A stretch of DNA of 64,000 bases from assembly GCF_947490415.1 (NCBI RefSeq), contig NZ_CANLGX010000003.1, forward strand, positions 248,001 through 312,000, written 5' to 3'. The translations under genes were made by a program, and so were the position numbers. The stretch is from an uncultured Eudoraea sp. Its GTDB lineage: Bacteria > Bacteroidota > Bacteroidia > Flavobacteriales > Flavobacteriaceae. Below are positions 17,703-26,881 of the stretch, in pieces. Each line of letters starts with the position of its first letter. Position 1 is the first letter of the stretch. The notes under the pieces are model-generated. The model was not told the origin of the DNA and did not search any database. It was given only the letters and a program-made list of their open reading frames with translations.

Positions 17703-18839
17703 GTGCAAGCTGTAGAAAATACTTTCAAAGAACGCCTCATCGACTTTACCATGTATTGTCGGGAGCGGCAGTTTGTTTTGGGCCCACAAGAAACAAGTGA
17801 TGCTTTTGAAGTTGCAAAACGTGGTTGGGTATTAGATCGTAAACTATTTCAGTATAGCTTAAAGGCTATTTATTGTAAACGCAAAGAGCATTTTGACCGT
17901 TTTGATGAAATGTTTGATCGTTTTTGGAGTCGTTATTACGAAGAGAAATTAGAACAACGCAAAAAGCAAGTCAAGCTACTTAAAAAGGAAAAAGAAACTG
18001 CTACGGTTATATTTTTGGGAACGGAATTCAAAGTCCCAAAAAAGGAAGTTAAAGAACAAGAGGCTAAAGAAACTGTTGGGGCAAATGAAAGTATACGCCT
18101 AAGACGGACTGATTTTTCTAAGGTAAATGTTAATGATAAGGAAAAACTGGAAGAACTGGCCGAAGAGCTATTTCATCAAATGAGTATGCGTTTTAAACGT
18201 AGACTTGAGAATGCGAACAAGGGGAGTATCGATATTCGAAATACGATTCGTCACGGAGTGTCTAAAGGGGGATTAATGTTAGACTTGTCCTATAAAAGAA
18301 AACGCAAAGAAAAGCGCAAAGTGGTTTTTATTCTCGATGTGAGTGGTTCAATGGATACGTATAGCTATTATCTTTTGCGATACGTAATGGTGTTAAAGAA
18401 GTATTTTAAGAGTCTGGAATTTTTTACCTTTAGTACAACCCTGACTCATGTTACGCCAATGCTTCGACAAAACAATGAACAGGAAGTTTTAAAACAGATT
18501 GGCAAAAATGTACATTCTTGGTCGAGCGGTACCAAGATAGGGGAGTCGCTCACGGAATTTCTCTCTGAGTATGGAAGTAAATTTTTGAGCCAAAAACATA
18601 TTGTAGTGATACTCAGTGACGGACTCGAAACCGGTAGTGTAACAGTGCTTAGGGAGGCTGTAAGAACCATACGCAGAAAATGCAAGACCTTAGTTTGGCT
18701 GAATCCGTTGAAAGGAATGGATGGCTATCAGCCCATTCAAAAAGGAATGGTGAATGTGATGCCGCATTTAGATGCATTTGAATCGGCGCACAACTTGGAT
18801 AGTTTATTAAAATTAGAAAAATTATTGATGGATGTTTAA
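17703..18839 (+). CDS. coxE: CoxE, VWA-domain protein for CODH maturation
   Basis: A 378-residue protein with a C-terminal von Willebrand A domain. The MIDAS motif DVSGS is at residues 212-216 (Asp212, Ser214, Ser216), followed by SSGTKIG and LSDGLETG for the remaining metal contacts. The N-terminal 200 residues are helical and highly charged, as in the VWA-CoxE family. In characterised systems CoxE and CoxF are needed to complete the Cu site. The start is a GTG. Its last 8 bp overlap the next gene, so CoxE and the CoxF/XdhC-YHS protein are probably made in a fixed ratio. Confidence 0.87.
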   Translation: MQAVENTFKERLIDFTMYCRERQFVLGPQETSDAFEVAKRGWVLDRKLFQYSLKAIYCKRKEHFDRFDEMFDRFWSRYYEEKLEQRKKQVKLLKKEKETATVIFLGTEFKVPKKEVKEQEAKETVGANESIRLRRTDFSKVNVNDKEKLEELAEELFHQMSMRFKRRLENANKGSIDIRNTIRHGVSKGGLMLDLSYKRKRKEKRKVVFILDVSGSMDTYSYYLLRYVMVLKKYFKSLEFFTFSTTLTHVTPMLRQNNEQEVLKQIGKNVHSWSSGTKIGESLTEFLSEYGSKFLSQKHIVVILSDGLETGSVTVLREAVRTIRRKCKTLVWLNPLKGMDGYQPIQKGMVNVMPHLDAFESAHNLDSLLKLEKLLMDV

Positions 18840-19842
18840 CGAACTAGCTTTACAAATAGAAAAGCATTTGGCCAAAGGCTCAAACTTTGCCATTGCTCAG
18901 GTAGTGGACCGTATTGCCCCGAGCTCGGGTAAAGTAGGGGATAAGGCGCTAATTTTGGAAACGGGTGAATTGATTGGCTGGATAGGAGGTGGCTGCGTTC
19001 GTGGTATCGTAATAAAAGAAGCCATTGATGTCATCAGAACAAAACGCTATCGACGTGTACGTATTTCACCTGAAGGTGGTTCTAGGGAAACCGCTACCTA
19101 TAAAGAGTACGTAATGTCTTGTCAAAGTAAAGGAACATTAGAAATTATGATAGAACCTGTAATACCACAACCGGAATTAATTGTAATTGGCAAATCGAAT
19201 ATCGCTAGAAAGTTGGTGCAAATGGCTGCGGCAGCAGATTTTAGGGTATCGGTGATGGCTACTGAAGCAGATGTGCAGATGTTTCCAGACGCCCATAGTA
19301 TTTCTGATATAGTAGATTTCAGTGCTTTTAAAGGGCTAACAAATACTTATATTATAGTTACCACACAAGGCGAAAATGACGAACGTTCCGTCAAAGAGGC
19401 ATTAGAAACCTCCGCTGGTTATGTAGGCTTTGTAGCTAGCGCTAAAAAGGCAGACGATATAAAAATATATTTAAAAAAAGAAGGTATTTCGGAAGCTCGT
19501 GTAGCGGAATTGAGAAGTCCCGTTGGTTTGGATATTAATGCGAAGTTGCCAAGTGAGGTGGCTATAAGTATCTTAGCGGAAGTTATTAATCATTTTAGGA
19601 ATGAAAATAAATCTGAGGCCTCGTGCTGTGGTTCCAAAACATCGGAACAAACATCGGTTGTAAAAGAACAAGATAAGTTTTCAGAAGAATATTATATTAA
19701 TCCTGTTTGTCAAGTTCCTGTTTCAAAAAAAAATCCTAAACACATTGTGGAATATCAGGGAGAAAAGGTATATTTCTGCTGTGATGGATGCAAGGTAAGT
19801 TTTGATAAAAACCCATCACAATACATAGGAAAGACCGTGTAG
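18832..19842 (+). CDS. coxF: CoxF/XdhC family maturation factor fused to a YHS metal-binding domain
   Basis: A 336-residue protein of two parts. Residues 1 to about 255 are an XdhC/CoxF domain (GWIGGGCVRGIV, SAKKADDI, LRSPVGLDINAKLPSEVA). After a linker with a vicinal CC (Cys265, Cys266), residues about 286-334 are a YHS domain with Cys293 (NPVCQVPV) and YFCCDGC (Cys316, Cys317, Cys320). YHS domains bind metal ions, often copper-related. XdhC-type proteins hold Moco. As CODH needs copper added to a sulfurated Mo centre, a fused metal-binding module is a plausible copper donor; that is inference. The gene overlaps coxE by 8 bp. Confidence 0.85.
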   Translation: MFNELALQIEKHLAKGSNFAIAQVVDRIAPSSGKVGDKALILETGELIGWIGGGCVRGIVIKEAIDVIRTKRYRRVRISPEGGSRETATYKEYVMSCQSKGTLEIMIEPVIPQPELIVIGKSNIARKLVQMAAAADFRVSVMATEADVQMFPDAHSISDIVDFSAFKGLTNTYIIVTTQGENDERSVKEALETSAGYVGFVASAKKADDIKIYLKKEGISEARVAELRSPVGLDINAKLPSEVAISILAEVINHFRNENKSEASCCGSKTSEQTSVVKEQDKFSEEYYINPVCQVPVSKKNPKHIVEYQGEKVYFCCDGCKVSFDKNPSQYIGKTV

Positions 19843-19881
19843 AATCTTCCACTCTTAATTTCTTTAAGGTTTCCTTTATTG

Positions 19882-20493
19882 ATGACCCATTCAGAAACAA
19901 AAATAGCTATCCTGATATTGAGCGCCGGGGCATCGAACCGCATGGGATCAACTACCAAACAATTATTACCCTGGCGGGATACCACATTACTGGGCAACGC
20001 TATAAGGTCTGCAAAGCAGGCATCTTGCAATACGGTTGCCGTCGTGTTGGGTTCTCAAGCCAATACAATTCAAAAACAAGTCGAGGGTGAAAAAGTTCAA
20101 ATAGTGTTTAATAAAAACTGGAAATCCGGTTTGGGGTCTTCTATATCCTGTGGTATTAAAGCTTTAGAAAAAAACAAAATGAATTATGAAGCGGTACTTA
20201 TAGTGCTGGTTGATCAACCTTTCATAGACACTGCCTATTTAAATTTGCTTATTACTAACTACCTTAACAGCAGTAATGGGATAATTGCCACAAACTATTT
20301 TGATAAGGCAGGGGTACCCGCTATTTTTGATAAGACTTATTTTCCAGAATTAGAAAAATTAAACACAGACCAGGGTGCCAGGGATTTACTTAAGAAGTAT
20401 GGAAAAGAGGTGATCCTCCTTGATCCCGAAGGAAAAGCTCAGGATATGGACACATTGGATGATTATTATAAGGCATTAAAACAACTAAAGTAA
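19882..20493 (+). CDS. mocA: MocA-like molybdenum cofactor nucleotidyltransferase
   Basis: A 203-residue nucleotidyltransferase with LILSAGASNRMGSTTKQLLP near residue 11 and VLVDQPF for the metal site, as in the MocA/MobA-like family. MocA makes molybdopterin cytosine dinucleotide, the cofactor form used by CODH and other xanthine-oxidase-family enzymes. The ATG at 19882 is preferred to a TTG one codon upstream. It is the last gene of the cox cluster, 39 bp after coxF. Its arginine codons are mixed rather than CGN-biased, so it may have a different history from coxMSL. Confidence 0.75.
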   Translation: MTHSETKIAILILSAGASNRMGSTTKQLLPWRDTTLLGNAIRSAKQASCNTVAVVLGSQANTIQKQVEGEKVQIVFNKNWKSGLGSSISCGIKALEKNKMNYEAVLIVLVDQPFIDTAYLNLLITNYLNSSNGIIATNYFDKAGVPAIFDKTYFPELEKLNTDQGARDLLKKYGKEVILLDPEGKAQDMDTLDDYYKALKQLK

Positions 20494-20533
20494 CTATTAA
20501 CATATAAATTGTAAAATAATGATATTCAATACT

Positions 20534-21610
20534 ATGAAACTTTATTATATCGTATTTCTATTAATAACAATTTCTGCTTGTTCCCAGGAAATGAGTTTTG
20601 AAGAGTACAATCCGAAATCCACACTCGTGGTTGCTGAAAATATAGTGGAGAAGGCGAAGTATCCTTTTATTGATATTCATAGTCATCAGTTTAAGATGGC
20701 CACTCAGGACTTATCCCAGTTGATTGCCTCGATGGATGATCTCAATATGGCCGTTATGGTTAACTTAAGCGGAGGGTCTGGTGAAGGTCTTAAAAATATG
20801 CTGGACAATGTTAAACAGAATTACCCAAATAGGTTCGTAGTCTTTGCAAATGTAAATTTTGATGGAGTAGGAAGTCCGGATTGGTCAGATAATGCAGTGA
20901 AGCAGCTGGAACAGGATGTGAAAAATGGTGCAAAAGGATTAAAAATATATAAAAGCCTTGGGCTTAGAAATAATGATATTAATGGGAATCGAATAGCAAT
21001 TGATGACAGCCGTTTAGATCCTATTTGGGCCAAATGCGGGGAATTGGGTATTCCGGTTCTGATACATGCCGCAGATCCAAAGTCCTTCTGGGATCCAATG
21101 GATAGTAATAACGAACGTTGGTTGGAATTAAAAACCAGGCCTCGTAGGAAACGATCAGCAGATAATCCCGCTCCATGGGAACAAATAATCGGGGAACAAC
21201 ATAATATGATTAGGAAGCATCCGGAAACTAAATTCATTAATGCTCATATGGGATGGTATGCCAATGATTTACAAAAGCTGGCCGAACTTTTAGAGCAAAT
21301 GCCAAATATGTATGTGGGTATTGGTGCAATTATAGCAGAGCTGGGAAGACAGCCTCGAGCTGCCCATAAGTTCTTTATTACCTATCAGGATCGAATTTTA
21401 TTTGGCAAAGACAGTTATCAACCAAAGGAATTTCCAACCTATTTCAGGGTTTTGGAAACCGCCGATGAATATTTTCCTTATTATAAAAAGTATCACGCTT
21501 TCTGGGCTATGTATGGGTTAGATCTCCCGGACGAGGTATTGAGAAAAGTATATTACAAAAACGCTTTAAAACTACTGCCAGGACTGGATCAAAGTTTGTT
21601 TGCCAAATAA
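20534..21610 (+). CDS. Amidohydrolase family lipoprotein
   Basis: A metal-dependent amidohydrolase of the TIM-barrel 'amidohydrolase 2' type, with a lipoprotein signal ending TISAC. Metal-site features are DIHSHQF near the start of the barrel, LIHAADP, NAHMGWYAND and a late LFGKDSY. This suggests a hydrolase or decarboxylase anchored to the envelope; the substrate is unknown. I prefer the ATG at 20534 (MKLYYIV) to one 15 bp upstream because it gives a normal signal peptide. It follows mocA after 41 bp but looks unrelated to molybdenum metabolism. Confidence 0.75.
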   Translation: MKLYYIVFLLITISACSQEMSFEEYNPKSTLVVAENIVEKAKYPFIDIHSHQFKMATQDLSQLIASMDDLNMAVMVNLSGGSGEGLKNMLDNVKQNYPNRFVVFANVNFDGVGSPDWSDNAVKQLEQDVKNGAKGLKIYKSLGLRNNDINGNRIAIDDSRLDPIWAKCGELGIPVLIHAADPKSFWDPMDSNNERWLELKTRPRRKRSADNPAPWEQIIGEQHNMIRKHPETKFINAHMGWYANDLQKLAELLEQMPNMYVGIGAIIAELGRQPRAAHKFFITYQDRILFGKDSYQPKEFPTYFRVLETADEYFPYYKKYHAFWAMYGLDLPDEVLRKVYYKNALKLLPGLDQSLFAK

Positions 21611-21806
21611 ACTATAAGGTTTTCTGGAGATGTTATTCCATTTAGGCCTAATTAGTTCTACAAATAAATCTATACTGCTCTTTTATTGGAAATTCAATTT
21701 TTGACATGTCCATAAATTACCTATTTTCTTAGCCTCTAAAAATATTTTAAAGAAAGTGTGATTTTTTTTGGTGTTGATTTACTAATTAAGCAGAAGTTGT
21801 GAAAAT

Positions 21807-22295
21807 ATGGGTAAAGAAGAGTCATTTACCAGGATAATCAAGGAAAATGAAGGTTTGATTTTTAAAATCACTACAATCTACACAGAAAACGGACAGGACC
21901 AAAAAGATTTATACCAGGAGATTGTATATCAATTATGGAAGTCTTATGATTCATTTCGAAATGAATCCAAAATCAGTACCTGGATGTATCGTATCGCATT
22001 AAATACGGCAATAGGTCAATTAAAAAAAAGAAAAAAGCAATCTATTACGACTTCCATAGATCAGGTCGTTCTGCGGCAAACTGAAAATTACGACACTGAA
22101 TTTGAAAAACGCTTAAAAATGGTATATGAACAAATTCATCAATTGAACATACTTGAAAAAGGTTTAATACTCCTTTTATTGGAAGGAAAAAAATATGAAG
22201 AGATTGCGGAAATCACCGGATTAAGTGAAACAAATGTCGGTACCCGTATTTCCAGAATTAAGCAAAAGTTGAAATCAAGGATATTGAAAAAGTAA
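21807..22295 (+). CDS. ECF-type RNA polymerase sigma factor
   Basis: A 162-residue sigma-70 family protein of the ECF group. Region 2 is around NGQDQKDLYQEIVYQLW and STWMYRIALN, and region 4 is around EKGLILLLLEGKKYEEIAE and SETNVGTRISRIKQKL. It lacks regions 1 and 3, as expected. The next gene starts 3 bp after its stop and encodes a membrane protein that probably holds the sigma factor inactive. Target promoters are not identifiable from the window. Confidence 0.88.
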   Translation: MGKEESFTRIIKENEGLIFKITTIYTENGQDQKDLYQEIVYQLWKSYDSFRNESKISTWMYRIALNTAIGQLKKRKKQSITTSIDQVVLRQTENYDTEFEKRLKMVYEQIHQLNILEKGLILLLLEGKKYEEIAEITGLSETNVGTRISRIKQKLKSRILKK

Positions 22296-22298
22296 ATT

Positions 22299-22895
22299 AT
22301 GGACTTAGAAGAAATCCAAACGGTTTGGTCAGAAATGACGGATCAGTTAGAAAAGCAAAAAAAACTAACCACAGAATTAATCATGAAAATGACACAGGAA
22401 AGATATAGGACTAAGTTTGATAAGATCACATTTTATGAAACAATAGGAGCCGTAGTATGTTTTGTAATGGCGCTATATTTATTAGTTAACATAAATAAGT
22501 TAGACACCTGGTATCTTATGGCCTGTGGGGTATTTACAATAGCTTTATTACTAATTTTACCTGTGATAACTCTGAGGTTACTCGGAAAAATACAGCGGAT
22601 GAATATTGTAAAAAATAGTTTTAAAGAAACTATTGTAAGTTACACAAAGACAAAGAATCAATTATTGCTTATGCAAAGGGTTGGAATATATTTGAGTTTT
22701 GTCTTAATGTTTACCTGCTTACCGGTATTTAGTAAAATCATGAATAACAAGGATCTTTTTCTCCTGGGCAAAATATGGCTAACCTATATTCCCGTGATGG
22801 TTATATTCCTGCTTTTATTTACCAGATGGGGCTATAAATGCTACAAGAACATAACTAATTCTGCTGAAAATATTCTAAAGGAATTAGAAACTTAA
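22299..22895 (+). CDS. Membrane protein, candidate anti-sigma factor
   Basis: A 198-residue protein with a charged N-terminal region (residues 1-45, EEIQTVWSEMTDQLEKQKKL) and four predicted membrane segments. It is not a recognisable FecR/RseA or zinc anti-sigma type. Placement 3 bp after an ECF sigma gene and before an intrinsic terminator suggests a two-gene operon and a sigma-holding role. In many Bacteroidota similar sigma/membrane-protein pairs occur, but function here is inferred from context only. Confidence 0.6.
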   Translation: MDLEEIQTVWSEMTDQLEKQKKLTTELIMKMTQERYRTKFDKITFYETIGAVVCFVMALYLLVNINKLDTWYLMACGVFTIALLLILPVITLRLLGKIQRMNIVKNSFKETIVSYTKTKNQLLLMQRVGIYLSFVLMFTCLPVFSKIMNNKDLFLLGKIWLTYIPVMVIFLLLFTRWGYKCYKNITNSAENILKELET

Positions 22896-22923
22896 ATTCC
22901 TATAGTTATACTCATTTTATCAG

Positions 22924-22945
22924 GCCCCGTATAACGGGGCTTTTT
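22924..22945 (+). terminator. Intrinsic terminator after the ECF sigma operon
   Basis: A perfect 7-bp stem GCCCCGT/ACGGGGC with a 3-base loop (ATA) is followed by TTTTT at 22941-22945. It begins 29 bp after the end of the membrane-protein gene and closes the sigma-factor operon. The rest of the gap up to 23114 holds no other feature I can support. Confidence 0.85.
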
Positions 22946-23114
22946 AGCGGGTTATTATTTCAGTGTTTAATTTCAGGATCTTTTTTAATTTTTACTGAAC
23001 TTTATCATAGTTTTAGAATATACGAACTACGATCTTTAATTTCATTTAATAGTCATTTATTAAGTGTAAACATCATTCGTGCAAGAGTTCAGACCGAATC
23101 ATTAGAAAAGTAGC

Positions 23115-25283
23115 ATGCAGAAGTTACCCATAACATTAGTGCTTTTAACATTGGTACTACAACTTCACGCCCAAAAAAAGAATGAAGGCTTTCGCTTAAA
23201 TATTCGAAAGACCAATTTACCTGTAAAAATTGATGGTATTGCCGATGATGAAGCCTGGGAAGGAACTGATGTTGCCAAAGACTTTTATATGGTATTACCT
23301 ATGGACATAGACAAGGCTACGGATAAGTCTGAAATACGAATGACCTATGATGATACCAATATTTATCTAATCGCTACTTTTTATAACAGTGTTCCCGGAC
23401 GTTATTTTGTAGAGTCTCTAAGACGGGATTTTTCATTTGGAAAGAATGATAATTTCTTATTATTCCTGGATCCCTTTAACAACCAAACTACCGGGTTCTC
23501 GTTTGGTTCGAATGCTGCAGGGGCTCAGTGGGATGGGACCATGTTTGGCGGGGGCAACGTTGATCTCAATTGGGATAGCAAATGGGTGTCGGAAGTATCT
23601 CGCGATGATGAAAAATGGGTTTTTGAAATGTCTCTGCCTTTTAAATCCATAAGGTATGAAGAAGGCGTAAAAGAATGGGGCATTAATTTTAGCAGACTTC
23701 ACTTGGCCACCAGCGAAAAATCTAGCTGGACACCAATACCAAGACAGTTTCCTACCGCATCATTGGCATATACCGGAGTATTAGTTTGGGATGAACCTCC
23801 TCCTGCACCGCGTTTCAATTTTTCCTTAATTCCCTATGCATTAGGCCAAACGACATATGATATAGATGGAAATACAGACTATGAGACCAAAGTTGGTGGG
23901 GACGTTAAAATAAGCCTGTCCTCCTCTCTAAACCTGGATCTGACGATAAATCCGGATTTCTCTCAGGTTGAAGTTGACCGGCAGGTTACAAATCTTGACA
24001 GATTTGAGCTCTTTTTTCCTGAAAGAAGGCAATTCTTCCTCGAAAACGCTGATTTGTTTGCCAGCTTCGGTTATGAGACAATAAGGCCTTTCTTTTCCAG
24101 GCGAATTGGGCTCGGCATTCCAATTGATGCAGGATTAAGACTCAGCGGAAACCTTGGCGATAAATGGCGAATAGGAGTCATGGATATGCAAACAGCAAAA
24201 GACGAAGAAACAGGACTTCCAAGTCAAAATTTTGGGGTCATTAGCCTGCAGCGACAAGTGTTTAGCAGATCTACAATAGGGCTGCTTTTTGTAAATAAGC
24301 AGTCAACTAATTATCCCCAGGATAGTGACTCTCTGCGCACAATCTATCCAAAATTTAACCGGAATTTTGGATTGGAATATAATTTGGCGTCTCCGGATAA
24401 CCTGTGGAATGGAAAGGCCTTTTTACTTAAATCATTTGCACCCGATAAACAGGGGAATGGGATTACTCAGGCAGCCAATATTGAATACAAGAGCAGAAAA
24501 TGGAATTGGGGTATAAAAGAAGAATATGTGGATAGCTCATACACCGCAGAAGTGGGCTATGTACCCAGAAAAGGATATTTTAATTTCAACACATTTTTAG
24601 GCTATCTGTTTTTCCCTAAAGCTGGTCCGGTAGTAAGTCATGGGCCTGTTGGAAAATTAAATTATTATTTTGATGAAAAAATTAACGAAACAGATCATCA
24701 GAATATACTACAATACCTCATAAATTTTCGTAATCGAAGTAGTATAAGCGTGGAAGGACTCAATGAGTATGTTAAATTATTGGCGCCTTTTGATCCTACG
24801 GGCACAGGAAAAGATTCCCTGGCTACAGGTACCAAACATAGATGGAATGCCTTTAGATTTGAATATAATTCCAGACCACAAAGCATGTTTACCTATTCTG
24901 CAGGCGGAAGAGTTGGGGGTTATTATGAAGACGGTACACTAGCAACCTTAACAAGCGAACTGGGTTATCGTTTTCAGCCATATGTAAGTCTAAGCTCAAA
25001 TATTAGTTACAATAACATTAAATTACCTGAACCATGGAATACTACAGAATTTTGGTTAATAGGATCTGAAGTAGACATAACATTTACCAATAAACTATTT
25101 TTTGCAACCTTATTTCAATATAATGAACAATCCAAAAACTTTAATCTAAACTCAAGGCTTCAATGGCGTTATAAACCGGCTTCAGATTTGTTTCTTGTTT
25201 ATACTAATAATGAATTATTGGCACCATTTGACGGGAGGATATGGTCAATTACTCTTAAACTTACTTACTGGTTTAATAAATAA
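23115..25283 (+). CDS. DUF5916 outer-membrane protein with N-terminal carbohydrate-binding-like domain
   Basis: A 722-residue exported protein. After a signal peptide (ITLVLLTLVLQLHAQ) comes a CBM9-like domain that starts with the typical LPVKIDGIADDEAWEG segment. A long DUF5916 region follows (NLDLTINPDFSQVEVDRQV, FFPERRQFFLENADLF) that ends in alternating aromatic strands and a terminal aromatic residue, as in outer-membrane beta-barrels. Family members are widespread in Bacteroidota and have no firmly known function. It is not in a SusC/SusD locus and stands alone after a terminator. Confidence 0.8.
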   Translation: MQKLPITLVLLTLVLQLHAQKKNEGFRLNIRKTNLPVKIDGIADDEAWEGTDVAKDFYMVLPMDIDKATDKSEIRMTYDDTNIYLIATFYNSVPGRYFVESLRRDFSFGKNDNFLLFLDPFNNQTTGFSFGSNAAGAQWDGTMFGGGNVDLNWDSKWVSEVSRDDEKWVFEMSLPFKSIRYEEGVKEWGINFSRLHLATSEKSSWTPIPRQFPTASLAYTGVLVWDEPPPAPRFNFSLIPYALGQTTYDIDGNTDYETKVGGDVKISLSSSLNLDLTINPDFSQVEVDRQVTNLDRFELFFPERRQFFLENADLFASFGYETIRPFFSRRIGLGIPIDAGLRLSGNLGDKWRIGVMDMQTAKDEETGLPSQNFGVISLQRQVFSRSTIGLLFVNKQSTNYPQDSDSLRTIYPKFNRNFGLEYNLASPDNLWNGKAFLLKSFAPDKQGNGITQAANIEYKSRKWNWGIKEEYVDSSYTAEVGYVPRKGYFNFNTFLGYLFFPKAGPVVSHGPVGKLNYYFDEKINETDHQNILQYLINFRNRSSISVEGLNEYVKLLAPFDPTGTGKDSLATGTKHRWNAFRFEYNSRPQSMFTYSAGGRVGGYYEDGTLATLTSELGYRFQPYVSLSSNISYNNIKLPEPWNTTEFWLIGSEVDITFTNKLFFATLFQYNEQSKNFNLNSRLQWRYKPASDLFLVYTNNELLAPFDGRIWSITLKLTYWFNK

Positions 25284-25417
25284 ACCAATAGTTTATGGAG
25301 GAATTAAAATGTAATATTCAACACTGTAAAAATGGTTTTATTATATAAAATATTTAAATTTTTCACGTAATTTAAGATGCTATTTCGGCTATCTAACTAA
25401 CATTAATACTACCCATC

Positions 25418-26749
25418 ATGAAAGGAAAAAAACTAAGTTCTAAGGCAAAACAAGGAATTAATGAACTAAATCTTTCACGCAGGAAATTTATTAGGAATAC
25501 CGCCTTTACTGTAGGGGCCATTTCAATAATACCGCGCCATGTTTTAGGAAAAGGTTTTATAGCGCCCAGCGACAAGGTGAATCTTGGGTTTATTGGTCTT
25601 GGAAAGCAGAGTAGGGGACTTGCTGCTCGATTTGTTCAGAACACGAATGCGCAAATTATAGCCAGTTGCGATGTCTGGACCACTAAAAATGCCTGGTTTA
25701 AAGATCATGTTGAAAAGGTCTATGCAGAACATCGCAATCAATCAAATTATAACAGCGTAAATACATATCTTGAATATAGAGAACTGCTGGATCAACAAGA
25801 AATAGATGCTGTTGTTGTGGCTACTCCGGACCATTGGCATGCCTTACAATCTATTGACGCCATGAAAGCCGGTAAAGATGTTTTTTGTGAAAAACCTCTG
25901 ACTCATACGCTGAAGGAAGGTAAGGAGATGGTAAAATGGGCCAAAAAAACCGGCAAAATTGTACAGACGGGAAGTATGCAACGCTCGTGGGATAATTTTA
26001 GAAAAGCTTGTGAACTGGTAAGGAATGGTTATTTAGGAGATATTCAGAAAATTTTGGTAAATGTTGGTGACCCCGCTAGGCCTTATGATTTAAAGGCTGA
26101 GGCCATGCCAAACGAAGTTAATTGGAATAATTGGTGTGGCCCCGCACCTCTTCTAGGCTACAATCACAGGCTTGCACCTTCCAGTAATGATGTGGATTTC
26201 TGGCCGGATTGGCGTTTATATCAGGAAGTCGGAGGTGGTATTTTGTGCGACTGGGGAGCACATATGTTTGATATCGTTCAATGGGCTCTGGGTATGGACA
26301 GGACCGGACCTGTGAAATTTGTGCCTCCAGCTGATAAAAATGCGGTGCGAGGTTTAAAGATGTACTACGCAAACGGGATTGAAGTTATTCATGAAGATTT
26401 TGAACGCGGATGGGGTGTTCGTTTTATTGGAACGGAAGGTAAGATGGATGTGAGTCGTAGTTTTCTTGAAACTGATCCTGCAGGTATTCTGAACGTAGAG
26501 TTAAAAGATACAGACACACGTTTGTACAAAGTAAAAAAGGATCATTATCAGGACTGGATGGATGCTATAAAAAATAGAACCCAACCTATCTGTGATGTAG
26601 AAACAGGGCATCGATCGGCTAGTGTTTGCAATATTGCAAATATTGCCTATGATCTTGGTGAAACACTTCACTGGAATCCTGATACAGAAAAGTTTAAAGG
26701 CAACAGTGCGGCCAATAAGATGCGACATGTGAAATACCGAAAATTTTAA
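25418..26749 (+). CDS. Gfo/Idh/MocA family oxidoreductase, Tat-exported
   Basis: A 443-residue NAD(P)-dependent sugar oxidoreductase family protein. Residues 20-26 (SRRKFIR) before a hydrophobic stretch form a twin-arginine signal. The Rossmann start GFIGLGKQSRG, the EKP motif (CEKPLTH) and a C-terminal domain with WDNF/WNNWCGP segments are typical. Tat export of the folded enzyme with its bound cofactor is usual for this subgroup in Bacteroidota. Other members act on inositols, glycosides or 3-keto sugars. It has no close operon partner here. Confidence 0.82.
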   Translation: MKGKKLSSKAKQGINELNLSRRKFIRNTAFTVGAISIIPRHVLGKGFIAPSDKVNLGFIGLGKQSRGLAARFVQNTNAQIIASCDVWTTKNAWFKDHVEKVYAEHRNQSNYNSVNTYLEYRELLDQQEIDAVVVATPDHWHALQSIDAMKAGKDVFCEKPLTHTLKEGKEMVKWAKKTGKIVQTGSMQRSWDNFRKACELVRNGYLGDIQKILVNVGDPARPYDLKAEAMPNEVNWNNWCGPAPLLGYNHRLAPSSNDVDFWPDWRLYQEVGGGILCDWGAHMFDIVQWALGMDRTGPVKFVPPADKNAVRGLKMYYANGIEVIHEDFERGWGVRFIGTEGKMDVSRSFLETDPAGILNVELKDTDTRLYKVKKDHYQDWMDAIKNRTQPICDVETGHRSASVCNIANIAYDLGETLHWNPDTEKFKGNSAANKMRHVKYRKF

Positions 26750-26881
26750 TGTACTCGCTTTGACCTGCTTAATGGTCCATTAAGGGTTTTATTATTTAAG
26801 TTTGAGACTGAAAGTTTTAGCAATTTTCTAAGACCAACCTTACATGTAGGGTCATATTTAATATTTCTACTATATTTAAAG

